Part shown: one piece after another, positions 8,227-16,272 of the stretch | Layout: the number at the start of each line of letters is the position of its first letter | Position numbering within the stretch: the first letter of the stretch is position 1 | Assembly: GCF_003856835.1 (NCBI RefSeq) | Contig: NZ_CP034145.1 | Coordinates: 1,736,001-1,800,000 of the forward strand | DNA from: Haloplanus aerogenes | Lineage (GTDB): Archaea > Halobacteriota > Halobacteria > Halobacteriales > Haloferacaceae | Reading direction: 5' to 3' | Length of the DNA stretch: 64,000 nt | Translations under genes and position numbers: made by a program | Notes under the pieces: generated by a model | The model's database searches: none | Told to the model about the DNA's origin: nothing | What the model saw: only the letters and a program-made list of their open reading frames with translations

Positions 8227-9174
8227 ATGAGCACCATACGCAGACAACGGAAGCGACTGGTACGGGGGGTGACGGACCGACTGCTCAACTGGCGGATGGA
8301 GGAGAACAAGCTGGGCTGGCTCCTGATCCTGCCGACACTCGTCGTGTTCGCCGCCATCGTATTCTTCCCCCTCATGTACTCCATCTATCTGAGTTTCCAC
8401 TCGACCAGTGGGTTCGGGATGACCCTCACGTGGGTCGGGGTGGAGAACTACATCACGCTGTTGGGACAGGACGTGTTCTGGCAGTCGCTGAAGAACAACG
8501 TCCTCTGGACTATCGGCACCGTCTCGATTCAGTTGGTGCTCGGCGTCGCCGTGGCGCTCCTGCTCCACAAGTCGTTCGCGGGCCGTAACACGGTCCGCGG
8601 AGCGGCGCTGTTCCCGTACATGGTGCCGACCATCGTGGCCGTGTTCAACTTCCGCTGGATCTTCAACGCCACCTACGGCGTCTTCAACTCCATTCTCCTC
8701 ATGATCGGCCTCGTGCAGGAACCCATCTCCTTTTTCGGCTACGAACTGGCGATGGGCTCCGCGGTCATGCTCGGTGTGTGGCGGTTCACGCCGTTCGTCG
8801 TCATCACGGTGCTCGCCCGACTGCAGACGATTCCACCGAGCCTCTACGAAGCCGCCCAACTCGACGGCGCCTACAAGGTCGCGCAGTTCCGGTACGTGAC
8901 CCTGCCGCAACTGTACAACATCCTCGTGATCGTCATTCTACTGCGCGCGGTCTGGATGTTCCGGAAGTTCGCGCCCATCTACCTGTTGACGGGTGGGGGA
9001 CCCGGCACCGCGACGCAGACGCTCCCGATCTACGCGTACATCGAAGCCTACACCGGCCTCCGGTTCGGCTTCGCCGCAACCATCGCGAACGTCATGTTCG
9101 TGATTCTGATGACCGTCGGACTGCTGTACCTCCGACGGTACTACAACACGGGAGGGACCGACGTTGAAGCTTAA
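8227..9174 (+). CDS. ABC transporter permease, MalF/UgpA type
   Basis: 315 residues. First transmembrane subunit of the CUT1 importer. It has six predicted membrane helices, the first in LILPTLVVFAAIVFFPLMYS. The cytoplasmic EAA coupling loop is visible as EAAQLDGAYKVAQF, the contact site for the ATPase. The ATG at 8227 was chosen because a TATA box ends 25 nt upstream and the residues before it are not conserved-looking. It overlaps the next permease gene by 11 nt, so the two are translationally coupled. No ATP-binding subunit is encoded in the window; a shared MalK/MsmK-like ATPase elsewhere is the likely partner. Confidence 0.93.
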   Translation: MSTIRRQRKRLVRGVTDRLLNWRMEENKLGWLLILPTLVVFAAIVFFPLMYSIYLSFHSTSGFGMTLTWVGVENYITLLGQDVFWQSLKNNVLWTIGTVSIQLVLGVAVALLLHKSFAGRNTVRGAALFPYMVPTIVAVFNFRWIFNATYGVFNSILLMIGLVQEPISFFGYELAMGSAVMLGVWRFTPFVVITVLARLQTIPPSLYEAAQLDGAYKVAQFRYVTLPQLYNILVIVILLRAVWMFRKFAPIYLLTGGGPGTATQTLPIYAYIEAYTGLRFGFAATIANVMFVILMTVGLLYLRRYYNTGGTDVEA

Positions 9175-10063
9175 CATCACCAACATCAGCAACGACCTAG
9201 AGCAGCGCCTTCGAGACAGCGTACCGACCCGAGCGTACAACCTGACCGGTCGGGGGATCATGTGGGGGCTGATCGGTGCCGTCCTCGTCTACTCCCTGTT
9301 CCCCCTCGTGTGGATGGCGATCACCTCGCTCCAGCCCGAGGTGCACCTCTTCACCCGACCACCCGAAGTCGTCCCGCACAAGTGGACCCTGGAGCACTAC
9401 TTCGACCTCTGGGACAGCAACCGTGAATTCTTCTTCTACTACCGCAACAGCGTCATCGTCTCCGTGCTGGCGACGACGACGACCATCATCCTCGGGACGC
9501 TCGCGGCCTACAGCATCTCCCGCTTCGAGTACCGCGGCAAGGAGTTCCTCGACAACTCCATCCTGCTCGTCTACATGTTCCCGGCCATCGTGCTGGTGGT
9601 GCCGCTCGGCATCCTCATGAACGACTACGGGCTGACGAACACGTGGTACGGCCTCGCGCTCGTCTATCTCACGTTCGCGCTCCCGTTCAGTATCTGGGTG
9701 CTCCGGGAGTTCTTCAACGGCATCCCCTACTCGCTGGAGGAGGCGGCGATGATCGACGGCGCCAGCCGGATGCAGGCGTTCGTCTACGTCGTCCTCCCCA
9801 ACGCCCTGCCGGGGATCATCGCCACCGCCATCTTCACGTGGTCGCTGGCGTGGAACGACTTCCTCTACGCCTCGGTCATCATGTCCCAGAACAACATGCA
9901 GACGCTCCCGGTCGGCCTCAATCAGATGCTCAACTCCGCGAACCCGCCGTGGGGGCAGTTCATGGCCGCCAACACGCTCGTGACGATTCCGGTGCTCGTC
10001 CTCTACATCCTCGTTCAGGACTACCTGGTCGAAGGGTTCGGGGCGGGCGGCGTCAAGGGCTGA
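9164..10063 (+). CDS. ABC transporter permease, MalG/UgpE type
   Basis: 299 residues. Second transmembrane subunit of the same importer, with six predicted helices. The EAA loop reads EEAAMIDGASRMQAF, followed by the usual VVLPNALPG. The C-terminus (GFGAGGVKG) matches the conserved tail of MalG-type permeases. Translation is coupled to the upstream permease through the 11-nt overlap. The gene is followed after 89 nt by the beta-keto acid cleavage enzyme, which has its own TATA box. Confidence 0.93.
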   Translation: MKLNITNISNDLEQRLRDSVPTRAYNLTGRGIMWGLIGAVLVYSLFPLVWMAITSLQPEVHLFTRPPEVVPHKWTLEHYFDLWDSNREFFFYYRNSVIVSVLATTTTIILGTLAAYSISRFEYRGKEFLDNSILLVYMFPAIVLVVPLGILMNDYGLTNTWYGLALVYLTFALPFSIWVLREFFNGIPYSLEEAAMIDGASRMQAFVYVVLPNALPGIIATAIFTWSLAWNDFLYASVIMSQNNMQTLPVGLNQMLNSANPPWGQFMAANTLVTIPVLVLYILVQDYLVEGFGAGGVKG

Positions 10064-10118
10064 ATCGGCCGTTCTTTTCGTGTCGCCGGCGACGGCGACA
10101 ACCGTGCCGTCACCCCCA

Positions 10119-10127
10119 ATAATATAG
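10119..10127 (+). promoter_or_regulatory. TATA box of the cleavage-enzyme operon
   Basis: ATAATATAG is centred about 30 nt before the ATG at 10153. No ribosome-binding site is seen in the short leader, so the transcript is probably leaderless or nearly so. Confidence 0.65.
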
Positions 10128-10152
10128 TAGTCGGGGCCGTCCGCACGCCCGT

Positions 10153-11088
10153 ATGCGCGATTTCGACAAGACGATCATCTCGTGTGCGGTTACCGGCGCG
10201 ATTCACACTCCGACCATGTCGCCTCACCTTCCCGTCACCGCGGAGGAGATCGCGGAGGAGGCCATCGCGGCCGCCGAGGCCGGAGCCAGCATCGTCCACA
10301 TCCACGTCCGCAACGAGGAAACCGGCGAACCCGTGACCGATCTCGACCTGTTCCGACAGGTCGCGGAGACCATCCAGGCCAACTGTGACGCCATCATCCA
10401 GCCGACGACCGGCGGCGGTCACGGGATGACCGTCGAGGAACGCATCTCGGTCGTACCCGAACTCGAACCCGAGATGGCCTCCTGTAACATGGGGTCGATC
10501 AACTTCGGCCTCTACCAGTTGCTCCCCAAATTCGACGAGTTCGAGTACGAGTGGGAGGAGGAGTACCTCGCCAACTCCCGCGACTACGTCTTCCGGAACA
10601 CCTTCGAGGATCTGGAGACCATCCTCCCCACCTTCGAGGGACACGGCACCATGCCCGAACTCGAAGTGTACGACGTGGGCCACCTCTACAACGCGAAACA
10701 CATGGTCGACCGTGGCATCCTCCCGACGCCGCTTCACATCCAGTTCGTGATGGGTATCCACGGCGGTATCGCCGCGACGGCGAAGAACCTGAACCACCTC
10801 GTCGACGTTGCGGACGACCTGTTCGGCGACGACTTCTCCTTCTCGGTCATCGGGGCCGGCCGCCACGAGTTCCCGCTCGGCACGCAGGCCGTCCACATGG
10901 GCGGGAACGTCCGTGTGGGACTGGAGGACAACCTCTTCCTCGAACGCGGCCAGCTCGCCGAGAGTAACGCGGAACTCGTCGAGAAGATGGTCCGACTCAC
11001 GCGGGAGGTCGCGGGCCGCGAAATCGCGACGCCGGCGGAGACGCGGGAGTTCCTCGGTACGAAGGGGCAGTCGGAGACCAATATATGA
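10153..11088 (+). CDS. BKACE family beta-keto acid cleavage enzyme (DUF849)
   Basis: 311 residues. BKACE enzymes condense a beta-keto acid with acetyl-CoA and split the product into acetoacetate and a new CoA ester; the founding member is 3-keto-5-aminohexanoate cleavage enzyme (Kce) of lysine fermentation. The zinc ligands known from Kce are present: H49 and H51 in HIHVR, and E239 in GRHEF. The N-terminal AVTGAIHTPTMSPHLPVT segment is intact. It overlaps the next gene, a 3-hydroxyacyl-CoA-dehydrogenase-fold enzyme, by 4 nt. That pairing is known from carnitine catabolism, where carnitine dehydrogenase makes the 3-keto acid that a BKACE cleaves. The actual substrate here is not determined; no lysine-fermentation genes are nearby. 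Confidence 0.92.
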   Translation: MRDFDKTIISCAVTGAIHTPTMSPHLPVTAEEIAEEAIAAAEAGASIVHIHVRNEETGEPVTDLDLFRQVAETIQANCDAIIQPTTGGGHGMTVEERISVVPELEPEMASCNMGSINFGLYQLLPKFDEFEYEWEEEYLANSRDYVFRNTFEDLETILPTFEGHGTMPELEVYDVGHLYNAKHMVDRGILPTPLHIQFVMGIHGGIAATAKNLNHLVDVADDLFGDDFSFSVIGAGRHEFPLGTQAVHMGGNVRVGLEDNLFLERGQLAESNAELVEKMVRLTREVAGREIATPAETREFLGTKGQSETNI

Positions 11089-12059
11089 ACTCCCCCGACG
11101 GCATCGACACCGCCGCCGTCCTCGGCTCCGGCGTCATGGGCCACGGCATCGCCCTCGCGTTCGCGCTCGACGGCCATCCGGTCGCGCTCTACGACGTGAA
11201 CGAGGACCTCCTCGCCGAGAGCGAGGATCGCGTCCGCTCGGTACTGGACACGCTCGTCTCCGCGGGCGAAGTCGACGCCGACGAAGCCGACGCCGCGGCC
11301 GACCGCATCACCCGCACCACGTCGCTTCCCGACGCCGTCGACGGCGCCGACTTCGTCACCGAGGCCGTCGTCGAGGATCTGGATATCAAGCGGGAGGTGT
11401 TCGCGAACCTCGACGACCACGCCGAGGCCGACGCCATCCTCGCCACCAACACCTCCGGCCTCTCGATCACGGAGATTGCCGCCGCCACGGATCGGCCGGA
11501 ACAGGTCGTCGGCACTCACTGGTTTAACCCACCCTACGTCGTCCCGCTCGTCGAAGTCATCCGCGGCGAGGAGACGGCCGACGAAGTAGTCGAGACGACC
11601 TACGACTTCTTCGACGAGATGGGCAAGACGCCGGTTCGCGTCGAGAAGGACATCCCCGGCTTCATCGGCAACCGCATCCAGATGGCGATGATCTACGAGG
11701 CCTTTTCACTTCTGGACCGCGGCGTCGCCAGCGCGGAGGCCATCGACCGCGCGGTCAAAGCCGGCTTCGGCTTCCGCCTCCCCCTCCTCGGTATCTTCGA
11801 GAAGGTCGACCACTCCGGCCTCGACGTGGAGCACGAGGTCGAGGAGTACCTCCTCCCCGACCTCGACCGCGGCACCGAGTCGAAAGACGTGCTCTCGGAG
11901 GCCGTCGAAAACGGCGACTACGGCCTGAAGACGGGGAAGGGCGTCTACGACTGGTCCGACGTCGACCCCGACGACATCTACGACCAGCGCGACGAAGCCC
12001 TCCTCGCCATCCTCGACCTCTACGACTCGATGGACATGGAGCGGACGCCGCGGAAGTAG
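11085..12059 (+). CDS. 3-hydroxyacyl-CoA dehydrogenase family protein (possible L-carnitine dehydrogenase-like)
   Basis: 324 residues. An NAD-dependent 3-hydroxyacyl dehydrogenase: Rossmann loop GSGVMG at about 14-19, catalytic His145 in THWFNPP and E157 shortly after, then the all-helical C-terminal dimerisation domain from about 190 with the KPGF-like segment reading KAGFGFRLP. Family members act on 3-hydroxyacyl-CoA, carnitine, lambda-crystallin substrates or gulonate. Translational coupling (4-nt overlap) to the cleavage enzyme suggests that it supplies the keto acid for cleavage. A single-domain protein of this length is compatible with either a free-acid or a CoA-ester substrate, so the name is kept broad. 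Confidence 0.9.
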   Translation: MNSPDGIDTAAVLGSGVMGHGIALAFALDGHPVALYDVNEDLLAESEDRVRSVLDTLVSAGEVDADEADAAADRITRTTSLPDAVDGADFVTEAVVEDLDIKREVFANLDDHAEADAILATNTSGLSITEIAAATDRPEQVVGTHWFNPPYVVPLVEVIRGEETADEVVETTYDFFDEMGKTPVRVEKDIPGFIGNRIQMAMIYEAFSLLDRGVASAEAIDRAVKAGFGFRLPLLGIFEKVDHSGLDVEHEVEEYLLPDLDRGTESKDVLSEAVENGDYGLKTGKGVYDWSDVDPDDIYDQRDEALLAILDLYDSMDMERTPRK

Positions 12060-12140
12060 CAGAACTACCTACCTCCAATATATTCTCTGAATTTTATGAT
12101 TGTATGAGAATATGTATTCCGAAATTCAATATTAATTGTG

Positions 12141-12232
12141 GCGCTTTGAGCCTTCGACAGACCGATTTAGGCCGAATCGCCCTATTCTAAATCGGTCGGC
12201 CGTGGACTAGTGGGTCTGTCGGCTAAAAGCGC
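12141..12232. repeat. 92-bp nested inverted repeat (possible miniature mobile element)
   Basis: The outer arms are 12141-12163 and 12213-12232. They share GCGCTTT(T)AGCC and GACAGACC, with one mismatch-like change and a 2-nt insertion in the left arm. Inside, ACCGATTTAG at 12161-12170 is a perfect inverse of CTAAATCGGT at 12187-12196. Nested terminal repeats without coding capacity are typical of MITE-like derivatives of insertion sequences or of cruciform-forming regulatory DNA. No target-site duplication is obvious. Confidence 0.6.
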
Positions 12233-12397
12233 TGTATGGGTGTTCAGATGGTCACTATGGGCGCTTCTGACGAATCACATCGCGAATCAGCAAACATAAC
12301 TACTCGCTTATGTATTACTGGTTAGTCTCGCTTATTGATAATTCTCACACACCACCTTCCACGTCCGCTCACCCACCGCTCCGACCGGGTACAAAAC

Positions 12398-12405
12398 CCT
12401 TTAGT
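12398..12405 (+). promoter_or_regulatory. TATA-like box of the lyase gene
   Basis: CCTTTAGT is centred about 27 nt before the ATG at 12429, the spacing expected for a leaderless archaeal transcript. Confidence 0.45.
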
Positions 12406-12428
12406 ACGGTCTGAGGGTACGCGGGTAC

Positions 12429-13685
12429 ATGCTTTGGGAGAACACCGATCACTCGGCGAGTGAGGCGACACTCCAGTACACGATGGAGCCGAAAGAGTTC
12501 GAGAATCGGTTTCTCCCGTACGACGTGCTGACGAATCTCGCGCACGTGACGATGCTGAACCGGCAGGGCTTCGTCACGGACGCGGAACTCGCCGAACTCC
12601 GCGACGCCCTCACCGACCTCTACCACGAGGCCGACGAGGTGGAAGGCGAGGACGTCCACACGTTCGTCGAGGAGCGTGTCACCCAGCAGACGGAGGCGGG
12701 CAAGAAGATGCATCTCGCCCGCTCGCGCAACGACCAGATATTCGTCGACACGCGCCTGTTCATGAAGGACGCGACCATCGATCTGGCCCACCGTCTGCTG
12801 GACTTCATCGACGCACTCCGCACCTTCGCCGAGGACAAGAACATGCTGATTCCGGGCTACACCCACCAGCAACAGGCGATGCCGTCCTCGACGGGGCTGT
12901 GGGCGTCGAGTTACGTCGACGCGCTGATCGACGACCTGAAATCCCTGCGGGCGACCTACCGCATCATCGACTCGAACCCCCTTGGCGCCGCCGCGTCGTA
13001 CGGCACTAGCCTCGATATCGACCGCGACCTGACGACCGAACTCCTCGGCTTCGCCCAGAAACAGCACAACCCAATCTACTGCTCCAACCGTGGGAAACAG
13101 GAGCTACAACTGCTCCAGACGCTCGATCTGGTGATGCTCGACATCCAGAAACTCGCGGAGGACGTGATCAACTTCTCCGAGGATCAGCAGTTCTTCGAAC
13201 TCGCCGACGACTACACGACGGGGAGTTCGATCATGCCCCAGAAGCGCAACCCCGACATCCTCGAACTCGCGCGGGCGAAGGCGGAGGAGGTGTCGGCGGG
13301 CAAGGAGGCGATTCGGCGCATTATCGGCAAACTCCCGAGCGGCTACAACCGGGACAGCCAGCAGACGAAAGGCCACCTGATCGACGGGATCGATACGGTG
13401 CGTGCCACCGTGGACATCCTCACGCCGCTGGTCGAGAACCTCGAACGCTCGGACGACTTCGACATCGACGAGGGCATCTTCGCCGCCTACACCGCGAACC
13501 AGAAAGTGAAAGAGGGAATGCCCTTCCGCGACGCGTACCACGAGGTAAAATCGAGTCAGGAGTACGAGGTGCACTCGGAGGTGGCCGACCCGGTCCACCA
13601 GCCGGTCGGTGACCTGCGCGAGTTCTGGGCCGACGAGCGCGAGGGCTTCGACGCGATGTCCGAGCGGCTACTGACCGCAGAGTAA
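12429..13685 (+). CDS. Argininosuccinate lyase family protein (ASL paralogue)
   Basis: 418 residues. Member of the aspartase/fumarase/ASL superfamily, which eliminates fumarate or reverses that addition. The three signature regions are present: SRND at about 99-102, TH at 145-146, and the flexible loop GSSIMPQKRNP at 265-275 with the catalytic serine. The SRNDQ spelling and loop are ASL-like. The protein is about 50-70 residues shorter than usual ArgH and starts MLWENTD instead of the usual FxGR-type N-terminus. No arginine-biosynthesis gene is nearby, so it may be an ASL paralogue with another substrate. A TATA box 27 nt upstream supports the ATG used. Confidence 0.85.
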   Translation: MLWENTDHSASEATLQYTMEPKEFENRFLPYDVLTNLAHVTMLNRQGFVTDAELAELRDALTDLYHEADEVEGEDVHTFVEERVTQQTEAGKKMHLARSRNDQIFVDTRLFMKDATIDLAHRLLDFIDALRTFAEDKNMLIPGYTHQQQAMPSSTGLWASSYVDALIDDLKSLRATYRIIDSNPLGAAASYGTSLDIDRDLTTELLGFAQKQHNPIYCSNRGKQELQLLQTLDLVMLDIQKLAEDVINFSEDQQFFELADDYTTGSSIMPQKRNPDILELARAKAEEVSAGKEAIRRIIGKLPSGYNRDSQQTKGHLIDGIDTVRATVDILTPLVENLERSDDFDIDEGIFAAYTANQKVKEGMPFRDAYHEVKSSQEYEVHSEVADPVHQPVGDLREFWADEREGFDAMSERLLTAE

Positions 13686-13689
13686 ACAC

Positions 13690-13932
13690 CTACAGCGTGT
13701 GTTCGTCGTCGGATTCGTTCCGGATCGCGGGGTCTTGCTGGTCGTCGACGACCTGCGTGAACAGATCTTCGTCCGGTGATTGATTCGGCGATTCGTCCGT
13801 GGTGTACGCCGACACGCCCAGCGAGAGCAGTTCCTCGACCGCCTGATCGCGGTTGATGAACTCCCCCTCTTCGACGAGCTGGCTGATCTCGATATCTACG
13901 TCGTCCGGCAACGAAACTTCCGCAGTAGGCAT
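13690..13932 (-). CDS. Small ribbon-helix-helix-like protein
   Basis: 80 residues, very acidic. The first 50 residues (PTAEVSLPDD, then a helix and GEFINRDQAVEELLSLG) match the beta-helix-helix layout of CopG/Arc-type proteins in haloarchaea, with the RDQAVEELL segment as second helix. The C-terminal 30 residues look disordered. It may bind DNA as a dimer, or act as a protein-interaction module. It converges with the lyase gene, only 4 nt from its stop, so its target is not indicated by an operon. Function is inferred from fold pattern only. Confidence 0.75.
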   Translation of the reverse strand: MPTAEVSLPDDVDIEISQLVEEGEFINRDQAVEELLSLGVSAYTTDESPNQSPDEDLFTQVVDDQQDPAIRNESDDEHTL

Positions 13933-14036
13933 GGTCGGGAGTCAGACGTTCCGTCGTATTAAAAACCGGGTTCGACCGCGCCGACCCGAACACGTTCGTC
14001 CCGACGCGGAGGGTGGTAGAGTCCGTACGCGCTCCC

Positions 14037-15377
14037 ATGGCCACCATCCCCAGCGACGTGGACACGACCAGCCAGCCACCGCTCGCCATCCCGCTCAGAC
14101 AGTTCGTCGTCGCGCTGGGGTTTCTCCTCGCCGGCGCCGCGGTCGGCGTCGTCGACGCGCTCTGGGCGGTGCCCGGCCTCGCCCGTCTCGCCCACCTCCA
14201 CCTCCTGCTCGTGGGCTTCGTCTGTCTCACCATCGCGGGCGCGATGACCCAGTTCGTCCCCGTCTGGTCCGGGACGGCGCTTCACTCCCGCGGGTTGGCA
14301 CGCGCCCAGCTGTGGCTCGTCGCCAGCGGCCTCGTCGGCTTCGTCGCCGCCCTCCTGACGAACCGGCTCGTGGGCCTCCCGCTGTTCGGTGGCCTCGTGT
14401 TGGCGGGGTTCTGGACGTTCGCCTACAACGTCGGGCGGACGCTCGCCACGGCCCGGCCGCTCGACGTGACCGAACGCCACTTCGCCGCCGCGCTCGCCTT
14501 TTTCGTCGCGCTCACGGCGCTCGGCCTCACGCTGGCCGTCGACTTCGTGACTCCCGTTTTTGGCGGCGCAGTCGGTCGGTCCGGCGTCGTCGCCGCCCAC
14601 GCAACGCTGGCGCTCTTCGGCGCCGTCCTCACCACCGTCTTCGGCGCCCTCTACCAACTCGTCCCCATGTTCGGCCAGACAGAACTCGACTCCCTCGACC
14701 GGCGTCTCCAGCGCGTCGAGACGGTCGTCTACCCGGCCGGGGTCGTCGTCCTCGCGGTCGGCCGCCTCCTCGCCAACGTGCCCCTCGCTCGCCTCGGTGC
14801 CGCCTGCCTCCTCGCGGGCGTGTTCGCCTTCCTCGTCGTCCTCGGTCGCCGCCTCCACGACGCCCGCGCCGAGTGGACGCCGATGCTGGTTCGGTACGTC
14901 CTCCTCGCGCCCGCGGCGCTCTGCTGGGCGCTCCTGACGCTCCCCGCGTGGCTCCGCGACCCCCTCGCCACCGACGCGACGTTCGGCGCGCCGGGCACCG
15001 CCCACCTCCTCGGGCTGGTCTTCCTGTTCGTCCTCGTCGGGACACTCTATCACGTCGTCCCCTTCCTCGTCTGGGTCCACCGCTACAGCGACCGCCTCGG
15101 CTTCGAGGCCGTGCCCATGATCGACGACCTCTACGACGACCGGCTCGAAACCGCCGACCTCGTCCTCGTCGCCGGCGGCGGGACGCTCCTCGTCGCCGGC
15201 GAGTGGGCGGGTCACGCGCTCGCCGCCACCGCCGGCGGCGTCGCACTCGCCCTCGGCCTCGCCGTCTTCTCGGTGAACGTGGCGCTGGTCGTGTGGCGAC
15301 ACGCGCCCGAGTCGCTCCGCCGCGGCGGGATGGTAGCGGCCGACGCCGACAGCGCGGACCCCACTATCGACGACTGA
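14037..15377 (+). CDS. Polytopic membrane protein, heme-copper-oxidase/NnrS-like
   Basis: 446 residues, about 12 transmembrane helices, almost no long soluble loops. Histidines sit at the ends of or within helices: HLHLLLVGF, HATLALFG, AHLLGLVFL, and YHVVPFLVWVHRY near the C-terminus. This spacing resembles heme-copper oxidase subunit I-like or NnrS-like proteins that bind heme or copper in denitrifying organisms, but I cannot align it to a characterised family from sequence alone. The ATG at 14037 follows a loose promoter; an in-frame ATG 24 nt earlier is less likely. It converges with the unknown gene ending at 15384 (6-nt gap), next to the radical SAM cluster. Confidence 0.78.
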   Translation: MATIPSDVDTTSQPPLAIPLRQFVVALGFLLAGAAVGVVDALWAVPGLARLAHLHLLLVGFVCLTIAGAMTQFVPVWSGTALHSRGLARAQLWLVASGLVGFVAALLTNRLVGLPLFGGLVLAGFWTFAYNVGRTLATARPLDVTERHFAAALAFFVALTALGLTLAVDFVTPVFGGAVGRSGVVAAHATLALFGAVLTTVFGALYQLVPMFGQTELDSLDRRLQRVETVVYPAGVVVLAVGRLLANVPLARLGAACLLAGVFAFLVVLGRRLHDARAEWTPMLVRYVLLAPAALCWALLTLPAWLRDPLATDATFGAPGTAHLLGLVFLFVLVGTLYHVVPFLVWVHRYSDRLGFEAVPMIDDLYDDRLETADLVLVAGGGTLLVAGEWAGHALAATAGGVALALGLAVFSVNVALVVWRHAPESLRRGGMVAADADSADPTIDD

Positions 15378-15383
15378 TCGCCG

Positions 15384-15953
15384 TCAGAAGGGACTCGTCG
15401 CGCCGTCCCGCGCCGAGGCGTCGGGGTCGGCGAGCGTCCCGCCCGCGTCGGCGCCGGGCACGTCGCCACCCTCGCGGTACGTCGCCTCCATCTCCGCGAG
15501 ACGGTCGTTGATGCGCCCGCTGGCGTCGTGCATGGGCGAGACGCGGACACGCACGAGGTCGAACTCGTGAGGCGGGGCCACGTCGTCGGCGTTCCACGCC
15601 CGGAACGACGCCGTCGCCAGCGTGTCGCTCTGCGGGCAGAACTCGGTCGTCGGCGTGAACTCCGCGCGCAGGACGGTCGGGTCGTCCGCGTCGACGGCGT
15701 ACCGGTAGCCTGCGTCGGGATGTCGGGTGTCGAGATTCAGGCGCGCGAGGTTGTAGCCGAAGGTCACGTCGTAGACGGTGCGCTCCTCGAAGCGGTCCCG
15801 GGTCAGCCGGTGGAACGCGGCGTGGTCGCGCCCGGTCAACACCGCGTGCCCGGCGAGGAACGGGCCGGGGTCCGGGACGTGTTCGGGGACGAACGCGTCG
15901 TAGTCGTCGAAATCGTCGTCGTCGCTCGACCAGGGGCGGGGGACGATGGTCAT
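15384..15953 (-). CDS. Conserved-looking unknown protein, last gene of the rSAM operon
   Basis: 189 residues, acidic, no membrane segment or signal. I do not recognise the family. It has an N-terminal Asp-rich stretch (about 9-20), a central mixed alpha/beta region with TVYDVTFGYNLARLNLDTR, and a single cysteine in TTEFCPQSDTLA near residue 124. The last 30 residues are low-complexity. It lies 31 nt after a 94-residue protein gene, on the same strand as the radical SAM enzyme and the CGCGG peptide, so it is probably co-transcribed with them. A substrate-recognition or metal-delivery role would be speculation. Confidence 0.7.
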   Translation of the reverse strand: MTIVPRPWSSDDDDFDDYDAFVPEHVPDPGPFLAGHAVLTGRDHAAFHRLTRDRFEERTVYDVTFGYNLARLNLDTRHPDAGYRYAVDADDPTVLRAEFTPTTEFCPQSDTLATASFRAWNADDVAPPHEFDLVRVRVSPMHDASGRINDRLAEMEATYREGGDVPGADAGGTLADPDASARDGATSPF

Positions 15954-15984
15954 AAGCGTCGATACGGCCGCCCACCGCCTACGT

Positions 15985-16269
15985 TCAGTCCCGAATACGT
16001 TCGGGGTCGAACAGGCGTGCGACGGTCCGATCCTCTCCCTCCGCGGCCGCCTCCCGTGCCGGCGCGAGGACGCCCGCGGCGATGCGCCCGGCCATGCGCG
16101 CGACGATCCGTCGCTGGGCCGGCGTCAGGTCGTCGAGCGCCGTCAGGGCCGTCCGCAGTTCCCGTTCCGCGACGGCGACACCACAGCGGCGCAGGCGGCG
16201 GTCGAGACCGTCCCGATCCATCGTGTTCCCGTCGCAGCCGTCGAGTTCGAGTGGTGGCTGTGTCGCCAT
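15985..16269 (-). CDS. Small helical protein resembling a HemA dimerisation domain
   Basis: 94 residues. The segment ELRTALTALDDLTPAQRRIV plus the following MAGRIAAGVLAPAREA looks like the C-terminal helical dimerisation domain of glutamyl-tRNA reductase (LxxLxxLxxxDRxxLExLxxxLVxxLLxP pattern), without the catalytic and NADP domains. This resemblance is by eye and not secure. It starts 3 nt after the radical SAM gene ends, so tight co-expression is likely. If the resemblance is real, it would connect the cluster to tetrapyrrole metabolism; otherwise it is a small helical partner protein of the radical SAM enzyme. Confidence 0.65.
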   Translation of the reverse strand: MATQPPLELDGCDGNTMDRDGLDRRLRRCGVAVAERELRTALTALDDLTPAQRRIVARMAGRIAAGVLAPAREAAAEGEDRTVARLFDPERIRD

Positions 16270-16272
16270 GGA

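Larger units (their letters stand above)
12060..12428. other. AT-rich intergenic region, no gene
   Basis: The first 80 nt are strikingly AT-rich for this replicon (for example 12076-12140). A 92-bp nested inverted repeat follows, then sequence without an open frame. The last 35 nt hold the promoter of the lyase gene at 12429. The composition suggests remnants of mobile DNA or a transcription-termination region for the operon ending at 12059. Confidence 0.6.

Noticed and set aside
12429..13685. Naming the lyase argH
   Set aside because: Signature motifs match, but the short length, odd N-terminus and missing arginine neighbours do not justify the symbol.
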